DNA from: Elgaria multicarinata webbii
Lineage: Eukaryota; Chordata; Lepidosauria; Squamata; Anguidae
DNA length: 64,000 bases
Assembly (NCBI RefSeq): GCF_023053635.1
Contig: NC_086172.1
Coordinates: 51,874,001-51,938,000, forward strand
Direction: 5' to 3'
A program made the position numbers and the translations under genes. The notes beneath the pieces are model-generated. The model had not been told where the DNA came from. It saw only the letters and a list, made by a program, of their open reading frames with translations, and searched no databases. Shown here piece by piece: positions 1 through 12,847 of the stretch (its first letter is position 1; each line of letters opens with the position of its first letter).

Positions 1-639
1 TGTGCATAAGCATCTGTGCAAACAGTACATTGAAGGCATATTTCCATGCACCCCCACCAACACACATTAAACATATACATAAGGCTATATATACCAGCCA
101 TCATGTGCCAGATCAAGGTCCTATAACAGTGGCTCCCATGCAAAGCTCAGCAGTTTTCTGGAAGCTTTAGAAAGGAGATGCTTTAAGCGTGAGAGATGAA
201 AGATTGTAGATGTTGTCTCTGGTTCCACATACCGATACAGCAAAACAGGCCCTAGTTTTTCCTTATAATGGTTGGGCAACTTATGACCCTGCAGATGTTT
301 TGGCCTACCACTCACATCAACCCTAGTCAGCATAGCCAATGGTGAGGGTTAATGGGAGTTGTAAGCCAAAACATCTAGAGGGCCCAAGGTGCCCACCCTG
401 ACCTAGATGTTCACCAACTTGCAAAGCCTGGGATAGACTTGCCTCCATTTAAGCTATGGCAGTCTGGAAAAACAGAAGGATCCATCCAAAGCATTATGTT
501 TTTCCACTCTCTTTTATGAGAATGAAAATGTTCTGTTGACACCCATTATGAATACGAAGGGCATTTCCTTGCTTGCAGAATGGAATGTTGGAACTCTATA
601 GTGAAGTACTCTGCACAAACAACTGGAGACCATGATTGG
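1..639. other. Downstream flank, mostly unique
   Basis: No gene is seen. A degenerate palindromic hAT-Charlie-like MITE sits at about 286-405. Its left half carries gatgttttgg and its right half ccaaaacatc, around a core that includes a gggagttgtaa motif. The rest looks like ordinary non-coding DNA. Confidence 0.4.
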
Positions 640-887
640 TACCATGTGCACAGATATGCACAGAAAATGTCTGCCAAAACCAATGGGATTTATGCATACA
701 TAATGAAACTGCAGCCTGTGGCATGATTCATGTATGTATCAGAGGCAGTAAGCCTGTGTATACCAGTTGCTGGAGAACATGGTTGGGAGGGTGCTGTTGT
801 GGGTTCCTGGTCAACAGCTGGTTGGTCACTGCTAAAAGAATGCTGGATGGACCCTTGGTCTGATCCAGCATGGCTCTTCTTATGTAA
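640..887 (+). mobile_element. CR1-like LINE 3' end, old copy
   Basis: The sequence ends with ctgatccagcatggctcttc followed by ttatgt. This is the typical 3' end of a reptilian LINE family whose tail is a short TTATGTTC-type repeat. The minus-strand copy at 31635-31890 matches it in reverse, sharing cagttgctggagaaca-like and gtctgatccagca blocks. The orientation follows from that tail. I place the family in or near CR1 from the tail type, with moderate certainty. Confidence 0.5.
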
Positions 888-895
888 GCCTATCA

Positions 896-2640
896 TTGGT
901 TACTATACACTTGATGACTGGCAGCTGAATGTTAAAAATGTGAACTGACTCCATTGAAAAGCACTGAATTTGAGGTGACTTGAGATATGGAAGGTCTGTC
1001 TGTGGTTACATCTACAAACGGTTACATCTATGATGGCCCACACACATTCAGATCCACCCAATGCTGCACTTATAGCAGAAATGGCAAAGTAGGTAAGCAT
1101 TCTTTGGTCAGAATGGAAGCTTTTGATGCTGAAGTCTCTTTTTCATTCCAGACAGTTGAACGGAGTCTCACCAGTCTATACTGTACACATGTCTGCCATT
1201 TAGAATAATTCAGAACACACTCATACTAAATGAACTTCTGGGGAAAAAAGGTTTATATTTGTTAATTGTAAGGCACTATTGTATGCCCACAACAAAGACA
1301 ATCCACACTAGAATAAAACTAAACTGGCATATTTTATTTCTACAAAATGTATAAATATTTAAAATTTATAGCAGAATTAACATTTAATAACTGTTACAAC
1401 ATTTGAAATGGTGTAATTCTTGATCCACTGCCCACTCTTACAAATGTTGTATGTATTTGTGTCCCAAGCACTTACTTCAGGATGCTTTATGAGAAAGTCT
1501 TCAAATGCCACAGGCTTCTTCTATCATGAGAAAAAAAATACAGTGCAAGTCCACAATTATCATTTGAAAGGGCCACTTCATATATTATGCCTTTTAGGTA
1601 TGTATTTAAGATGTTTTACATATACACCTAAAATATGTGAATGTGACGAACATTTTCAAACATGCATATCATACAAATATACTCATTGGAAGAATGGCTC
1701 CGATAAGACTCCCTGTGTGTGTATACTTGAGTTAAAATTGGATTTGCCGCCATATCATATATGGAATGGTCTAGATGGATATGGAATACTGATATTGAGA
1801 GTGGCCCTATCTGCAAAGACATGGACTTATCCAGCTTTCCCGAACACCTCCTGCTTATGGGGCAAATGGGAGCTTCAATGAAACTGAAACAATGAAACTG
1901 GGGTTTTATAAGTATGTGTGAATGTTTTAAAACACTTTTACACTAATAATCCACATAATCTAATTTAAAACACATTGCTGGTGTTCATTCAACACCTTGA
2001 GATTAAACAGTATCTTATATTTAGTAGCAGTTTAGATGTGGTGTAATCTCACCAGATGTGTTCATATAGCAATAGCAGCAGACCTTTTATCTATTCCATA
2101 CATTGAAATACAAGAGAGAGATGGTTAGTGGAATACATTTGGAATTCTCAAGCTGTAGCTATCACAATAGTTAATTACAAGTCTGATGTCCTGTTGAAAC
2201 TGCAAATGTGTTCACATTTTCAAGTTTATAATGATGCAAAAGGACTTAGACAGTGACATTATAAAATCCTACTTCAAATTTATCCCCTGAACTATTCCAC
2301 CCTAATTCATAGCTTTACTCTTAAGCACCTTCACTAGTATTTGCCTCATTTGAGACTGTATTTAGCATCTACAAATGAGATGCAACTAAAATTTATATGA
2401 TCAGATATGATCTTCATTACTTTCAAGTAAAAAAACAAACAAACTGGACCATGTTGGTTAGCAGTACAGTTCTAATCTCTTTTTGAAAGGCTATTTAATT
2501 AATTAAAAATCAAATTATTGGGTCTCAACAGTCCAGAAACAGCCTTTGAATGCAAAGAGAATTCATTACCACTTGCTCAAAGTTTACACACCTATTTCTT
2601 CTTCATGAAGTTGTCAAGGGTGAGGGACTTTAAATATTTT
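896..2640. other. AT-rich stretch without recognisable features
   Basis: A 153-codon open frame on the plus strand (1420-1881) has no domain, no repeats and no coding-like composition, and I treat it as chance. No repeat family is recognised here. Confidence 0.4.
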
Positions 2641-2735
2641 TACAGCACAATCCTGCATTATGACTACTTAAAAGTACGTCCTACTGCGTTCAACAGGGCT
2701 TACTCTCAGGTAAGTGGGCACAGGATTGCAGCTTT
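2641..2735. repeat. Short palindromic MITE (squamate 'caatcctatgc' type)
   Basis: This piece starts gcacaatcctgcattatgac and ends gggcacaggattgcagc, with ttcaacagggcttactctca in the middle. The ends are near-complements (caatcctg / caggattg). The same family recurs at 8097-8213, 28874-28945, 33617-33700, 37833-37905, 40955-41070 and 60943-61078. The size and terminal symmetry suggest a non-autonomous DNA transposon. Confidence 0.6.
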
Positions 2736-3476
2736 ACTTTGTTTTGTAATACAAAGACAAATCAAGGCCTACATTTTTCAAAAGCAGCTTTTAATTTTGA
2801 ACCCACTTCTGGTTGATATCGTAAAGTGTTTGACTTAAAATCTGAGTCATGGGTGCCAATTAACTGAGAAACAACACTCAGTTTACTAGTCTACGAAACA
2901 CTGAGAGCGGGCACCAGAAACTAAGAAAACCAACATTACAACCCTTTTCACATAAACTTTTTAAAATAATCCCAGTCTGAACAGTTTGCCAGGGCCTTTT
3001 AGGAACGTAACAGAACAACTGTGGCAGAACCCTTTATACCCACTTTGTAGTAGGATTGGGGTGAGCATTGGATGCAGGAGCACTTGTCAATGTGGGCATC
3101 TTTACTAGAATTAGCAGCAAACAGAATAAAGATGGCCTTTAAAGTGACACAATCTTCTTGGTTGTTTTTGTTCCTTCCTAGTATCACTCTAACTGCACTG
3201 AAATAGCATCGTTTGTTTTAGAACCTTACCTTAAGTTATAAAAGATATCTTTGAATCATTACCTTCAGCTCCCTTAGCAGCACTACATTGTCTTCATTGC
3301 ACACTGCAATCTGCATGTTTCCTCAATTTTTTTTGTTATGTTCAATGGGATTTACTCCCATTACAGCCTTAGGTTCTCCAGGCACTTAAGCATGCACTTA
3401 ATTTGAGCAGACCCATTTACTTTAATAGTTTTGAAGCAGTTCAATCTCTGAACTTCTGGATGCAGTTTGGGCACTG

Positions 3477-3502
3477 CTACTGTAGTTGTGAAACTACAGT
3501 AG
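3477..3502. repeat. Perfect hairpin, 11-bp arms
   Basis: The arms ctactgtagtt and aactacagtag flank a 4-base loop (gtga). It lies in the probable 3' UTR of GALNT13 and could fold in the RNA, but no function is shown. Confidence 0.6.
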
Positions 3503-6468
3503 GATGCTTATTGCTCCTCAAAGGGTGCAATGGAATCAGATAGACACAAGGGGCAGAAAAAACATTCTGCATCAGACACGTGGCCTGCCACAGTGAGGTG
3601 GTGCCACTGGGCTCAAACCAGCCAACTTGGCTCCAGTAAAGCAGAGCCCCACCATGGCCTCCCAGATTGCAGATGACCATTAACAGGGCACTAACCTTTT
3701 GGACAACTTTAATCTGTCTCCAAGAGACCTTGATGATGTAAGGAGCTGGTGAGTGGGTGTGTGCGTACGTGAATGTATGGGCCTCCAGAATCCAGCCCCT
3801 ACCACCTTACCTCCTGTGCTATCAGGGCTCTGGTCCTTCAGTCAGTCAGCAGTACTGGTCTGAGAGCTGCAAGCAAGCAGAGCCCATATCCTGAAGAGCT
3901 GACCTCACAAGTCAATGCATTTCAAGCCTTATAAAACTTTTCCTTCCAAGCTGGCTCCTCAGTCTGAGCGACTCAATGTTGAATCTTGCCTTGCCTGCTT
4001 GACCCAGTATCTAATCTTCAGCCTTCTGGGACCACATCTACCTCTGCCCTATTTGACCAACGCTTACTTGCGTCAGATTTGGACCGCACTGAAGCCTGTT
4101 GCAAAAGTAGCCCCACGGCTGACAGATGAACTGCGCTGCTACTCCAAGGACAAGCTTGGTCCTCAAAATGTGGTCCATGTGCAACCTAAAATGAGGAGAT
4201 CTGAAGAAGGCTCTTCGCTGCACAGAGATGAATTATCAAGCAGACCTCAGAGGTTTCTCTGTCTTTGAGAAAAATATCAATAGAAAATGTATATACCAAA
4301 GGATTATTCTATCAGATAATTTTTTTTAAAAAAAACTCTTTCTCTAAATGGCCAAGGTCTGTACAGAGGCCATATTTCCAAGGTCCAGTTCCAGATAATA
4401 CATTGTACAGGAATAGACAAGCTGACCTGCTGTTTCCCAGTACCCCCTAGCAGTGACGCAAAGGGAAACTGCAGCCGATCAGCCCTAGAGGAATCAGGTG
4501 AAGTCAATAAGAATGCTACTGGCCCTCTATAAGAACTCTCCTAGGATTGGCTTTTTAGTCTGAGCTTCTTGTCCTTGAGATACGGTTCTGAACAGACTCC
4601 AACCTTGCCTCATCTCATCTGGCATTTGACCAGCACCAGACTGTCCTTGAATATGCCTCCTGTCTCAAGATCCTAGTCCCACTGATCTAATATCTGACCA
4701 CCAGCCCTTCTCAGAGTAGGTCATCTGCCTCTGGCTCTTTGCCTGTTTATATTCTTTTGCCTCTGACCTCACTGAGCTCAGACAACTGCTGTGTACTTTT
4801 CACTATACTAACAAGCTTAGAACTCTTCTAAGCTACCACCTGAGTGGAAAAACAGAATAGGAATATTCAAGCTCCAGGCAAATAATATTGATGTAAGGGC
4901 AACATGGTGTGGCTGGTCTCATTCACAGGAAGAGTCTCTATCTGATCTTCTCCTGAGGCCCAAAGACTCTTGCTGTAATGTGAAAGAGATGGGTCTAACC
5001 AGTCTCTTGACTGCATTGTGGTGATAACATTGGTGAATTCATACCACTCAATACAGCACAATTCACCTTAGATATTTTAGCATTGCAATTGACATGATTA
5101 CACAAAGCATATGTAAATCCAGGTAAACTAAGCCTATTTTATGCACATCTAGACCCAATATTTCTCATGATAGACCTAACATGGGAACCACGTTGATATC
5201 AATGTTTGATCAACACTGTTTCCACCTATACCCACACATAGCAATATGCCACACAATCACTTTTCTTTTAAAATAAAAATATATATTTATACTTCTACTA
5301 AGCTTTTGAAGCAGCTGTGCTGCAGGCCATCAGCTTATTAGACATGCATTTAATTAATCCCATACCCAATACTGTCATATTTGAAACAGTTCAATTTGCT
5401 AAGTTTTGGAGATTTATTAACAGATTTGATTTCAGTGGGTATTGTTGAACTGCTACATATGTCTATAATATCAAGAACTATATTTTAAAAGAACAAATAT
5501 TACAATCAATATGGAAAAGGGGGTAATTAATGTAACAAAGTTTAACTTGAATTCGAGTAAAGTGTGTAGTGTAAACCAATTATAAGAACAGTTTTTAAGG
5601 GTTTTACCCTATGTGGTTCAGATGATCAAGTTTTCCTATCATTTTTATTTGTCACAAATGGGAGGTAATGAGAATTGGCCAGAGGCAATACTATGTTTCC
5701 TATTGGCTTATACTTTGCCAAGGATATATAAGTTACTTGTGGACATTATAAATTCAGTTTTGATCTGCTGGCATAGCCTTCATTCAGTGTTGTTGATTTT
5801 ACAGCATGTTTACATGAACAGCAATGCCACCTTTTCCCTGGTACTATACATGAAAAACATCCATTATATACAGTAAATTTCCTGCTCAGAAATCCTTTCA
5901 GCTGAGCAATCCACTGTTGTAGCAGCAGATGAAAGACTAGTTCTTCCTCTGTTGCCATGAAGGACCAGTACGAGCACATCAACTTAATAAACAAATGATA
6001 TAATCTTTCACAATGCAAGTGAGTTTTCATAAGGCATTTAACATGGTCACTTTCAGGCAACATTACATAACAGAACCAACAGCAAGCCCGCTTCCCCCCT
6101 CCACCCCCATCAAAAAACTCGAAAAAAAACCTTGGAGCTTAGCTTTGTAAGCTGTTCATGAGTCTGATTTTCTCGTGAATAATATCATATGTCTTGATAA
6201 CAGTGTATGTTATGGTATATAAAGCGCTTATGCGTTCAGCTGAATGAGTAAAAAATTCTGAGGGGAAAAGTGCAAACATGCTTTAAGCAATAAAAAAGAG
6301 GTGGGTGGGTGTTTTCTGACAAGTGGACTTTTAACCGAGCCTTCAAAACCTTTCGCTTCACCGGCAGCAAGGGGAGAGGAATGTCCTTTTGTTCAATCTA
6401 AATGTGTGAAGTACAAGCGGTCTAGAACCTTTCAAGGCCTGAGGAAATCCAGCACGTCTCTCTTGGCT

Positions 6469-6609
6469 TTAGGTACCCAAGGTCATGTTACGTAGCAGCC
6501 ACTGCTGGGATCGGCTTTCGCTGCAGTCCTTCATGGTAGGAACCATTTTGTCATCCTCAGACGGTTCGTCAAGACACTGGTTACTGTTAACATGTCTCAA
6601 GGTAAGTCG
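6469..6609 (-). CDS. GALNT13: GALNT13 canonical terminal exon: lectin gamma repeat and stop
   Basis: This is the coding part of the usual last exon: 46 codons and TAA, with acceptor ...tgttttgcag above 6609. The peptide begins [20 protein letters not shown], continues [16 protein letters not shown] and ends [10 protein letters not shown]. It carries the gamma repeat with CLD in NQCLDE and the QxW motif as QQW. Human GALNT13 ends with the same MTLGT. The phase-0 start follows EYDAE of the beta-repeat exon exactly. The 18-kb intron before it contains the alternative terminal exon. The exon continues into a 3' UTR below 6469 whose end is not resolved. Confidence 0.95.
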   Translation of the reverse strand, partial: RLTLRHVNSNQCLDEPSEDDKMVPTMKDCSESRSQQWLLRNMTLGT

Positions 6610-6728
6610 CTGCAAAACAACAAACAAAACAACCGTCAAGAAGAAGATGGTTTTCAGTTTTAAAATTGTTCACAGATTTCTTCAGGGCAGTCTTTAGACA
6701 AGGGGAGGAGCCACACCCACATGGCCCA

Positions 6729-6852
6729 ACACTTCCTGGTATTCCTCAGATGTGTTGGATTTCAGCTCCCTTCAGCCCCAGCCAGCACGGCCAATAGTCA
6801 GGAATGCTGTGAGTTGTAATCCAAACTTCTGGAGAGCACCAGCTGGGAAAAA
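6729..6852. mobile_element. hAT-Charlie-like palindromic MITE, degenerate
   Basis: The left part (tgttggatttcagctccctt) mirrors the right part (gagttgtaatccaaacttct) around ccagccagcacggcc. This is the pattern of the CAACCTGGTGCCCTCCAG...CTGGAGGGCACCAGGTTG palindromes common in squamates. No clean target duplication was found. It lies in the intron just upstream of the canonical last GALNT13 exon. Confidence 0.55.
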
Positions 6853-6856
6853 CTAT

Positions 6857-8004
6857 TCTATAGCACGCCGTATGCCTAGTACCATGGGGCTTGTCAGCAT
6901 TCTGGTAAAAAATAACAGGCTCGCTTTCCATAATATAATAGCAAATACTTGAGTCACAAAAAATTAATGATGCAACTTTATTGCAGTCAGTTTCATAAAA
7001 ATGCTATTCTAATCCCAATAATTCTTTATCCAGAATTCCCTGGGATAAAAGAGACAATGAACATTAGCTTGATTTCCCTCCCTGTGGCCTTTCTAGTGTA
7101 TATCCTCCCTGGACAGTGCAATTTGTTGCAATGATAAATTGCTCTTATATGTGCTCACTTTGCTGTAGCCACAATCCATTGCTTTTTGTCTGGCCCCCTC
7201 TGCCTATGGCGGCAAACAGTATCTTGCCCTTCCCACAGTCGGCTTCTTCTTCTTCTTAATGCATAGCCTTAAATAGTATATATTCGGATAATGTACTTAA
7301 CTTTGGATATAACCAAGAGAGTATATCAACAATCTAACTGTAATGACTTTAAGGGACAGCACTAGTATGGCTGTGTATACCTCATAAGGGTTTTTAAACA
7401 GGTTACATTTAGAACAAACGTGTCTTTTGGGAAGTTTTGAGCATAGATGGAGGCCTCAAGCTATCTCCCATTCAGTAAAGTATCAGGCAAGGGCCTGCTT
7501 AGCCTTGGATTTAGCAGCATGATTTGTCCTCAGACTATTATCTAATTACCATAAAAGTTTGTTAAAGTGAATGAGGATTTATAAATATTTTTTACCTAAC
7601 TTTCATACTGCTGTTCTAGAATTACATTGGAATTAATACAGTAACCATATGATATTCATTCACCCAAAAACCATTCTATAGGGACCAACACAGAATTCTG
7701 GATGAAGAAACAATTGCTGTAGCTATGGGATAATTACTCCACACAGAAAAAGCTGGGAAAACATTCAGAATAATATTTAAATATTTAGAATAGCAGGAAG
7801 CAAACTTGAAATATTTAATATATTGTTCAATCTAGAATTAAAATTAAAAACGCTTATACCAAGAGCTAATATCAACTTGCACAATCTTTAATAAGGACTG
7901 ATGGGCTGAAACAAAATATTCACAAATTAGTTCTGTTCCTGAAAATTCAAAACATTAACTTTAGATAAATTCAAATTCAAGAGCAATTTTTAGAGCATGC
8001 TCTA
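6857..8004. other. Intron without recognisable features
   Basis: AT-rich GALNT13 intron. No repeat family or coding frame could be supported. Confidence 0.5.
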
Positions 8005-8213
8005 GAAACAAGTCCTACAACTCCCAGCATCCCTATAGCTAGCCATGCTGACTGGGGCTGGAAATTGTGGAGCTTTTTTTCTGGCTAAACATGTGTAGGA
8101 TTGCACCGTTACACACTGAAATTAGGCTGCACCCCTACACATTTACCTGGGAGTACACTCAACTGAACTCAATGGGACTTACTTTTGAGTAGACATGCAT
8201 ATGATTGTGCTGT
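8005..8213. repeat. Two adjacent short MITE pieces
   Basis: 8005-8090 has the tcctacaactcccagcat core of the hAT-Charlie-like palindromes. 8097-8213 is a copy of the short 'caatcctatgc' family: it has the taggattgcacc end, the acctgggagtacactcaact block and ctcaatgggacttacttttg. Confidence 0.55.
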
Positions 8214-8632
8214 TAATTAATCTGGCAAAACATTGCCATTGTGGCTTCCATACATGGATATTTCAGCTGGGTGAACAAGATACTTATCTGTGTGTATGTA
8301 CGCACATCCTTATGTATGTTTAAATACTTTAAAACCCTTCAGTAAAGTATTGGCTATGCAACAGCAGTTATTCCGGAAACCAGAGATGGTTGGAAGGTAG
8401 ATTGAGATCTACTGATAGACCTTGGGAAAAATTGCATTTCATTGGCAAGGGTTTCTGACTCCTAATTTCATGACAAGGCACACCTGCAAGGGTGGGGGGA
8501 ATTGAATGGGGAAATCACATGCAGAATTCCTGCTATCAGAGATTTCTTGGCGAACATAATATAGGAACATCCGAAAGCAAGATGCTTTGACCAGTAGAAA
8601 AGGTAGGCATTTACTGAGATATTAAAATGTCA

Positions 8633-8960
8633 TATGAACATAAGAGGACCTGTGCTGGATCAGACCAAAGGCCTATCAAATCTAGAATTCTGTTCGCACA
8701 GTGGGCTAGATGGCGATGGGAAGCTCTCAACCAAAATTTCAATGCAACAGTACTCTCCCAGTTGTGTCCCTCAGAGACTAGTGTTCAAAGGCATACTGTT
8801 CCTCATACTGGAGGTATTAGTAGCCACTGATAGCCTGATACTTCATGAACTTGTCTAATCTCCCTTTACAGCCCTCCAGACTGCCAGCCATCAGTTTAAC
8901 AGTGAACTGTGTGAAGAAGTATTTTTTGTCTGTGCTCTAATAAATAAGCAGTTCTCAGAC
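8633..8960 (-). mobile_element. CR1-like LINE 3' end, diverged copy
   Basis: It starts gaacataagaggacctgtg ctggatcagaccaaaggcc, the reverse of the tail region described for 640-887, and keeps tagtagccactgatagcctg and agtattttttgtctg further in. It is more diverged than the copy at 31635-31890. Orientation is inferred from the family's 3' end. Confidence 0.5.
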
Positions 8961-9305
8961 ATGTCAGAATTTATTCAAGCCTGATACATTTTTGAAATGG
9001 AAGTTTCCTTCCTCAGGGCAATTGGCAACCTGCAAGACCAAACTCCCTAGTTTTATCATTACAGAATCAGTAAATTAGAATATGGAATTCAACTTTTTCA
9101 TAATAGCCACATAAAAGATTGATGCTTTTATTGAGCTATCTTTCACAACAAGATTCCTTTCTTGGTCAATCACTGCCAGCCCAGACCCCATCAGTCTACA
9201 TGTGAAGTTAGGATTTTTTGGCCCAATGTGGATTTCTTTACCCTTGTTTCATAACAATTGGATGTACAGTTTGAGTTCATTGAGGACATACAGACAAATA
9301 CTTCA

Positions 9306-9308
<3 letters not shown>

Positions 9309-9354
<46 letters not shown>
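9309..9354. repeat. (TA)23 microsatellite
   Basis: An uninterrupted AT dinucleotide run of 46 bp. The flanks ttcattc and gaatgaa are mutually complementary and extend its self-pairing. Confidence 0.95.
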
Positions 9355-9357
<3 letters not shown>

Positions 9358-10832
9358 TGAAAACAGGAGCCATAGTGCTGCCTTGGTGGTTAGATCATGG
9401 CTACAGTGCTGGGATAGTTTTATTTTTTAAACCATTTCTCCAATCAAAATTGCTCCCCCTCCCACAGAGTGGTAATAACCTCACTGGGGGAAATAAGACA
9501 ACTATAATATGCATACCTGTCTTTTCTCACTAAACTGGGCTAATCAGGGGAGATTTTGATTTAAGGATTCAGAAAGGAATTATTCCCTCCCCCATCCCCA
9601 GCACAGAAGAGTAAAAATTATTCAGAGTCCCCAGATATTATTTATTTTGCAACTTTTGCAACTTTATAGTTGGCATTAAGGAAAAGAGCAATTATATGCT
9701 AGCACACCACTGCAACAACATTTATTCACCATTAATGTTTGTTTAATGAAGCCATTTCTCTGAGATGGTTGTAATGATGAGAATACAAAAACTTCTGACC
9801 TTTTGCAAAACTATTACACTTTATTTCATGCTAGTAGATTGACATGCATCACATTTTGCAATTTTATGTCTTGTACAATTTCTACTGGGAAAGCTCTTTA
9901 AGAAACATCTCCCCTGAGGTTTGCCTCTTACTTTAAACAAACTGTCATGCAATTCACACAGAAAAGCCTACATCTGTTATATTAAATCACTCAAGGCTCT
10001 TTCATATTTGCAGCTTTATAGGAATAGAGCATTCTCTCTCTCTCTCTCTCCACACACACACACACACACACACACTACTGTTAACCTATGCAGCTTGTTT
10101 GCCAAATTACTATGTTCAAAGAAAAGTTTTAGGGTGTCAACCAATATATTTTAGGATTAATTAAACTGGTGGTATTCTGAATTTTAACCAGTTTCAAGCA
10201 AAACTAGAGATACTGTGATATCTCCCCTCAGCTGTTCCTTTGTATTTGTTGCATAATTTCATGTCAGACAAACATATTGTTGAGTTTTTCAATGGTCTTC
10301 TATAACCACTTATTTCTCCTATTCTGTCATTACGTATGCTATTAAAAAGAGTTTTCTTTGTTTGGTCAACAACCAATTACACTGGAAAATATTACCAACA
10401 AAACCACCCTGTCTAGAATTTCTTTCACTTTTCATTATCAGGATGATAATACTGCAGCAACCTCAAGCTGTTTAAACACTCATAATAATATTTTTAACAC
10501 CTGTTTTCATGCTCAAACATATGTAAGCTTGTTCAGACGAACCATGTCCATACAATATAACAAAAGCCATAAAAGAAGCAAATTAATCATACTGTTTTAA
10601 CAATTGGGGTATGTATGTAGACATGGGAAGGGCTGTTATAGGTAACCTGGATAGATGTTTATTATTGCTACAAAGGCTTTTAAATAGTGGGACACAATTC
10701 TAAGAAAAACTGACAATTGCTTTATAAGAAACATTTTAAAATGTTTTGGAAACAGTCTTGAGAAAATCATAGGGTAGTACTGCCCTTAAGCATGGCCATC
10801 ATAACTGCAACAAGAAGCTAGTGTTTCTTAAA
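9355..10832. other. Intron with one compound microsatellite
   Basis: At 10033-10074 a (CT)n run passes directly into a (CA)n run. No other feature is recognised. Confidence 0.7.
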
Positions 10833-10956
10833 GCAACCGAGAATGAGCTAAAATGCTCTTTTTTGGAACAGAACAGGTCAGCAGAGCTCACAGAAGGGAG
10901 CTCTGCTGACCTTTCCTATTCTGCAAACTAGCATTTCAGCTTGTTTTCAGGGTTGC
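10833..10956. repeat. Imperfect fold-back element with perfect 15-bp core
   Basis: The core arms aggtcagcagagctc (10875-10889) and gagctctgctgacct (10898-10912) are exact complements around an 8-base loop. Imperfect pairing continues outwards to gcaacc at 10833 and ggttgc at 10956, with agctaaaatgct answering agcatttcagct. The structure fits a short fold-back MITE. No target duplication was identified. Confidence 0.6.
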
Positions 10957-11096
10957 TCTGGGGCAGGTCCCTCTGGTGCAACACAAACAGTGGAGGCACA
11001 AGGGCAGTGTTGTAAATTACCTGTAGTGGTAACTTTTGATATTAAGGGCTAAGCCTATGGGCAAGGTTACTTTTTTAATGCAACATTTGTATGAAT

Positions 11097-11145
<49 letters not shown>
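11097..11145. repeat. (ATC)16 microsatellite
   Basis: A pure trinucleotide run. It translates as poly-His or poly-Ile by chance in plus-strand frames. It may be the (GAT)n tail of the minus-strand L2 that follows. Confidence 0.9.
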
Positions 11146-11148
<3 letters not shown>

Positions 11149-11885
11149 AAGCTCAGTGTTTATATATGTCACATTTCTGCCTATCTACTATCTATATGAA
11201 TATTCTTATTTATTCAATTGTATTTACTTACAGGTTTCTATGCTTCTTTTCAGGTACTGCTTCCAGAGTGGCAGGACACAGAAATTCCATAAAATATTTT
11301 AAAATCACACATTAACACTGACAAAAAACTAATATGGCTAAAACAATAATCAACTAAAAAAGCACAAGACAGCTTCCAAAAGCACCTTTAATGCTTCTAG
11401 AACACCAAGAGAGGAAACTAAACAAACAGCTCATGGGAGAGAGTTCCAAAGTGTAGGGTTAGACACTGGCCTCCACTTAAGGCTGAACATATTTAACTGA
11501 CCAATGTCAAACTTTGGGGAGGTTTAGACAAGAGAAGGTTTCCCTGAAATGTCCAGGTCTTAGTCCATTTGGTGCTTTATGGGTTTAAGCCAGCATCTTG
11601 AATTGGGTTCAACACCCTAGGAGCCATGGTAGTTGTTTCAATATAGGTGTCACATGCATCTGCCAACTCACAAGCCATTACTATTTGGCTAGTGGAGTTC
11701 TGCAGTAATCAAATTTCCTGTACAGTCTTCACGTGCAGCCCCATGCATAAAGTGCAGGTTCACTGGACCTGGACATCAGTAATCAGGTCACTATCATCCA
11801 GCAGAGGGCAAGCCAAAGCTGGTGAAAGATACTCAGGGACACAGTTGTAACCTGGGCATCCAGATGCAAAATCTCACAACCTATT
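11146..11885 (-). mobile_element. Old L2 LINE 3' part
   Basis: The antisense has the layout of L2 3' regions: an AT-rich tail with ttatttattcaattgtattt, then agagagttccaaagtg, then tttggtgctttatgggttta and gaattgggttcaacaccct. Equivalent blocks occur in the clearer minus-strand L2 copies in this window. It is strongly diverged and no coding frame remains. Confidence 0.5.
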
Positions 11886-12847
11886 AACCTTATCTTTCAA
11901 AGAGAGTGTATTCCTGTCTAGAAATGGATTTTTTGTGTTGGTCAACTGAGTTATTCCCACTATCATCACTTCAGCTAGTTTGGCCCCCAAAAGAATTCAG
12001 GTAAACAAAAGCTTGTTTTTTTAAAAAAAAACACAAAACCCCTGAAGACAATCCTAGTAAGGGCAAACACAAAAATTGATAAACCTGTAGAGCTTTTATT
12101 CAGATAATTTTGAATTAATGATAGATCAACCTTTTTCTCATCTGGACTCCATTTTCTTCTGTACTTTGACAGGCTTGAGTCCTCATGGCTGCTATCATTT
12201 TCTGCGTGTGCGATGCATGTGGATGCCTTGGAAACAGAGCTACATAAATACTAGGTGCCTACATCACCTTCCCGAACATGTAAATCATGTTTTGGAATGG
12301 GGCTCTTTGTATGGGACCCAGAAGCCAAACACTTTCCCCCTAAGATCCAATTCCACATGGGATTCACTGAGCAGTGACTGAACAGGATAATCCTGGATGG
12401 GAAAAGTGATCATTGACCAAGCAGTCAATAACAAACACAGCAATACAGGCTATAATGCACCATCACATGTTTTAGAGTTTGCATACCAGCCTATAACATA
12501 GCTGGCCCATATTGCTCCATGTGCATCAACATAGCAAAGTCTGTTGCCCAGTGACAAAATGTCACTTCACATACCCACTAACAGCCTGATCTTATGCTCC
12601 ACCATGCAGCGTAAGCAAAGCATGAGATAGGGCACCAGCACCCCCAGGAGAAGCACAACACATCACTTCTTCTGCATTATTGTAAGGTGGCTTTCCAGTG
12701 CTGCTGCACTAGTGCAGGGTAACAATGGTGTGAGTTGCAGAGAGCAGGATGCCATTTTAGCTGTTAAAAACAATGCAAACCTCTGTTTGCATCACAGCCA
12801 CTAAATCAGGTGATACAACTGTTCCATGAATGCAGCTGCTACTCACT
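11886..12847. other. Intron without recognisable features
   Basis: Non-coding intron. A ctgcactagtgcag palindrome near 12705 is the only structure noticed. Confidence 0.45.

Larger units (their letters stand above)
1333..6468 (-). other. GALNT13: Probable GALNT13 3' UTR, end not resolved
   Basis: This stretch follows the GALNT13 stop codon on the minus strand. It is AT-rich and shows no convincing coding region. Minus-strand AATAAA hexamers appear at 5644-5649, 5413-5418 and 1333-1338, so the UTR could be about 0.8, 1.05 or 5.1 kb long. One MITE-like piece (2641-2735) and one small hairpin (3477-3502) lie in it. Nothing here decides which signal is used. Confidence 0.45.

Noticed and set aside
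1420-1881. Plus-strand open frame of 153 codons
   Set aside because: No domain or coding signature is visible, and it is antisense to the probable GALNT13 3' UTR.
11036-11302. Open frames with poly-His and poly-Ile
   Set aside because: They are translations of the (ATC)n microsatellite.
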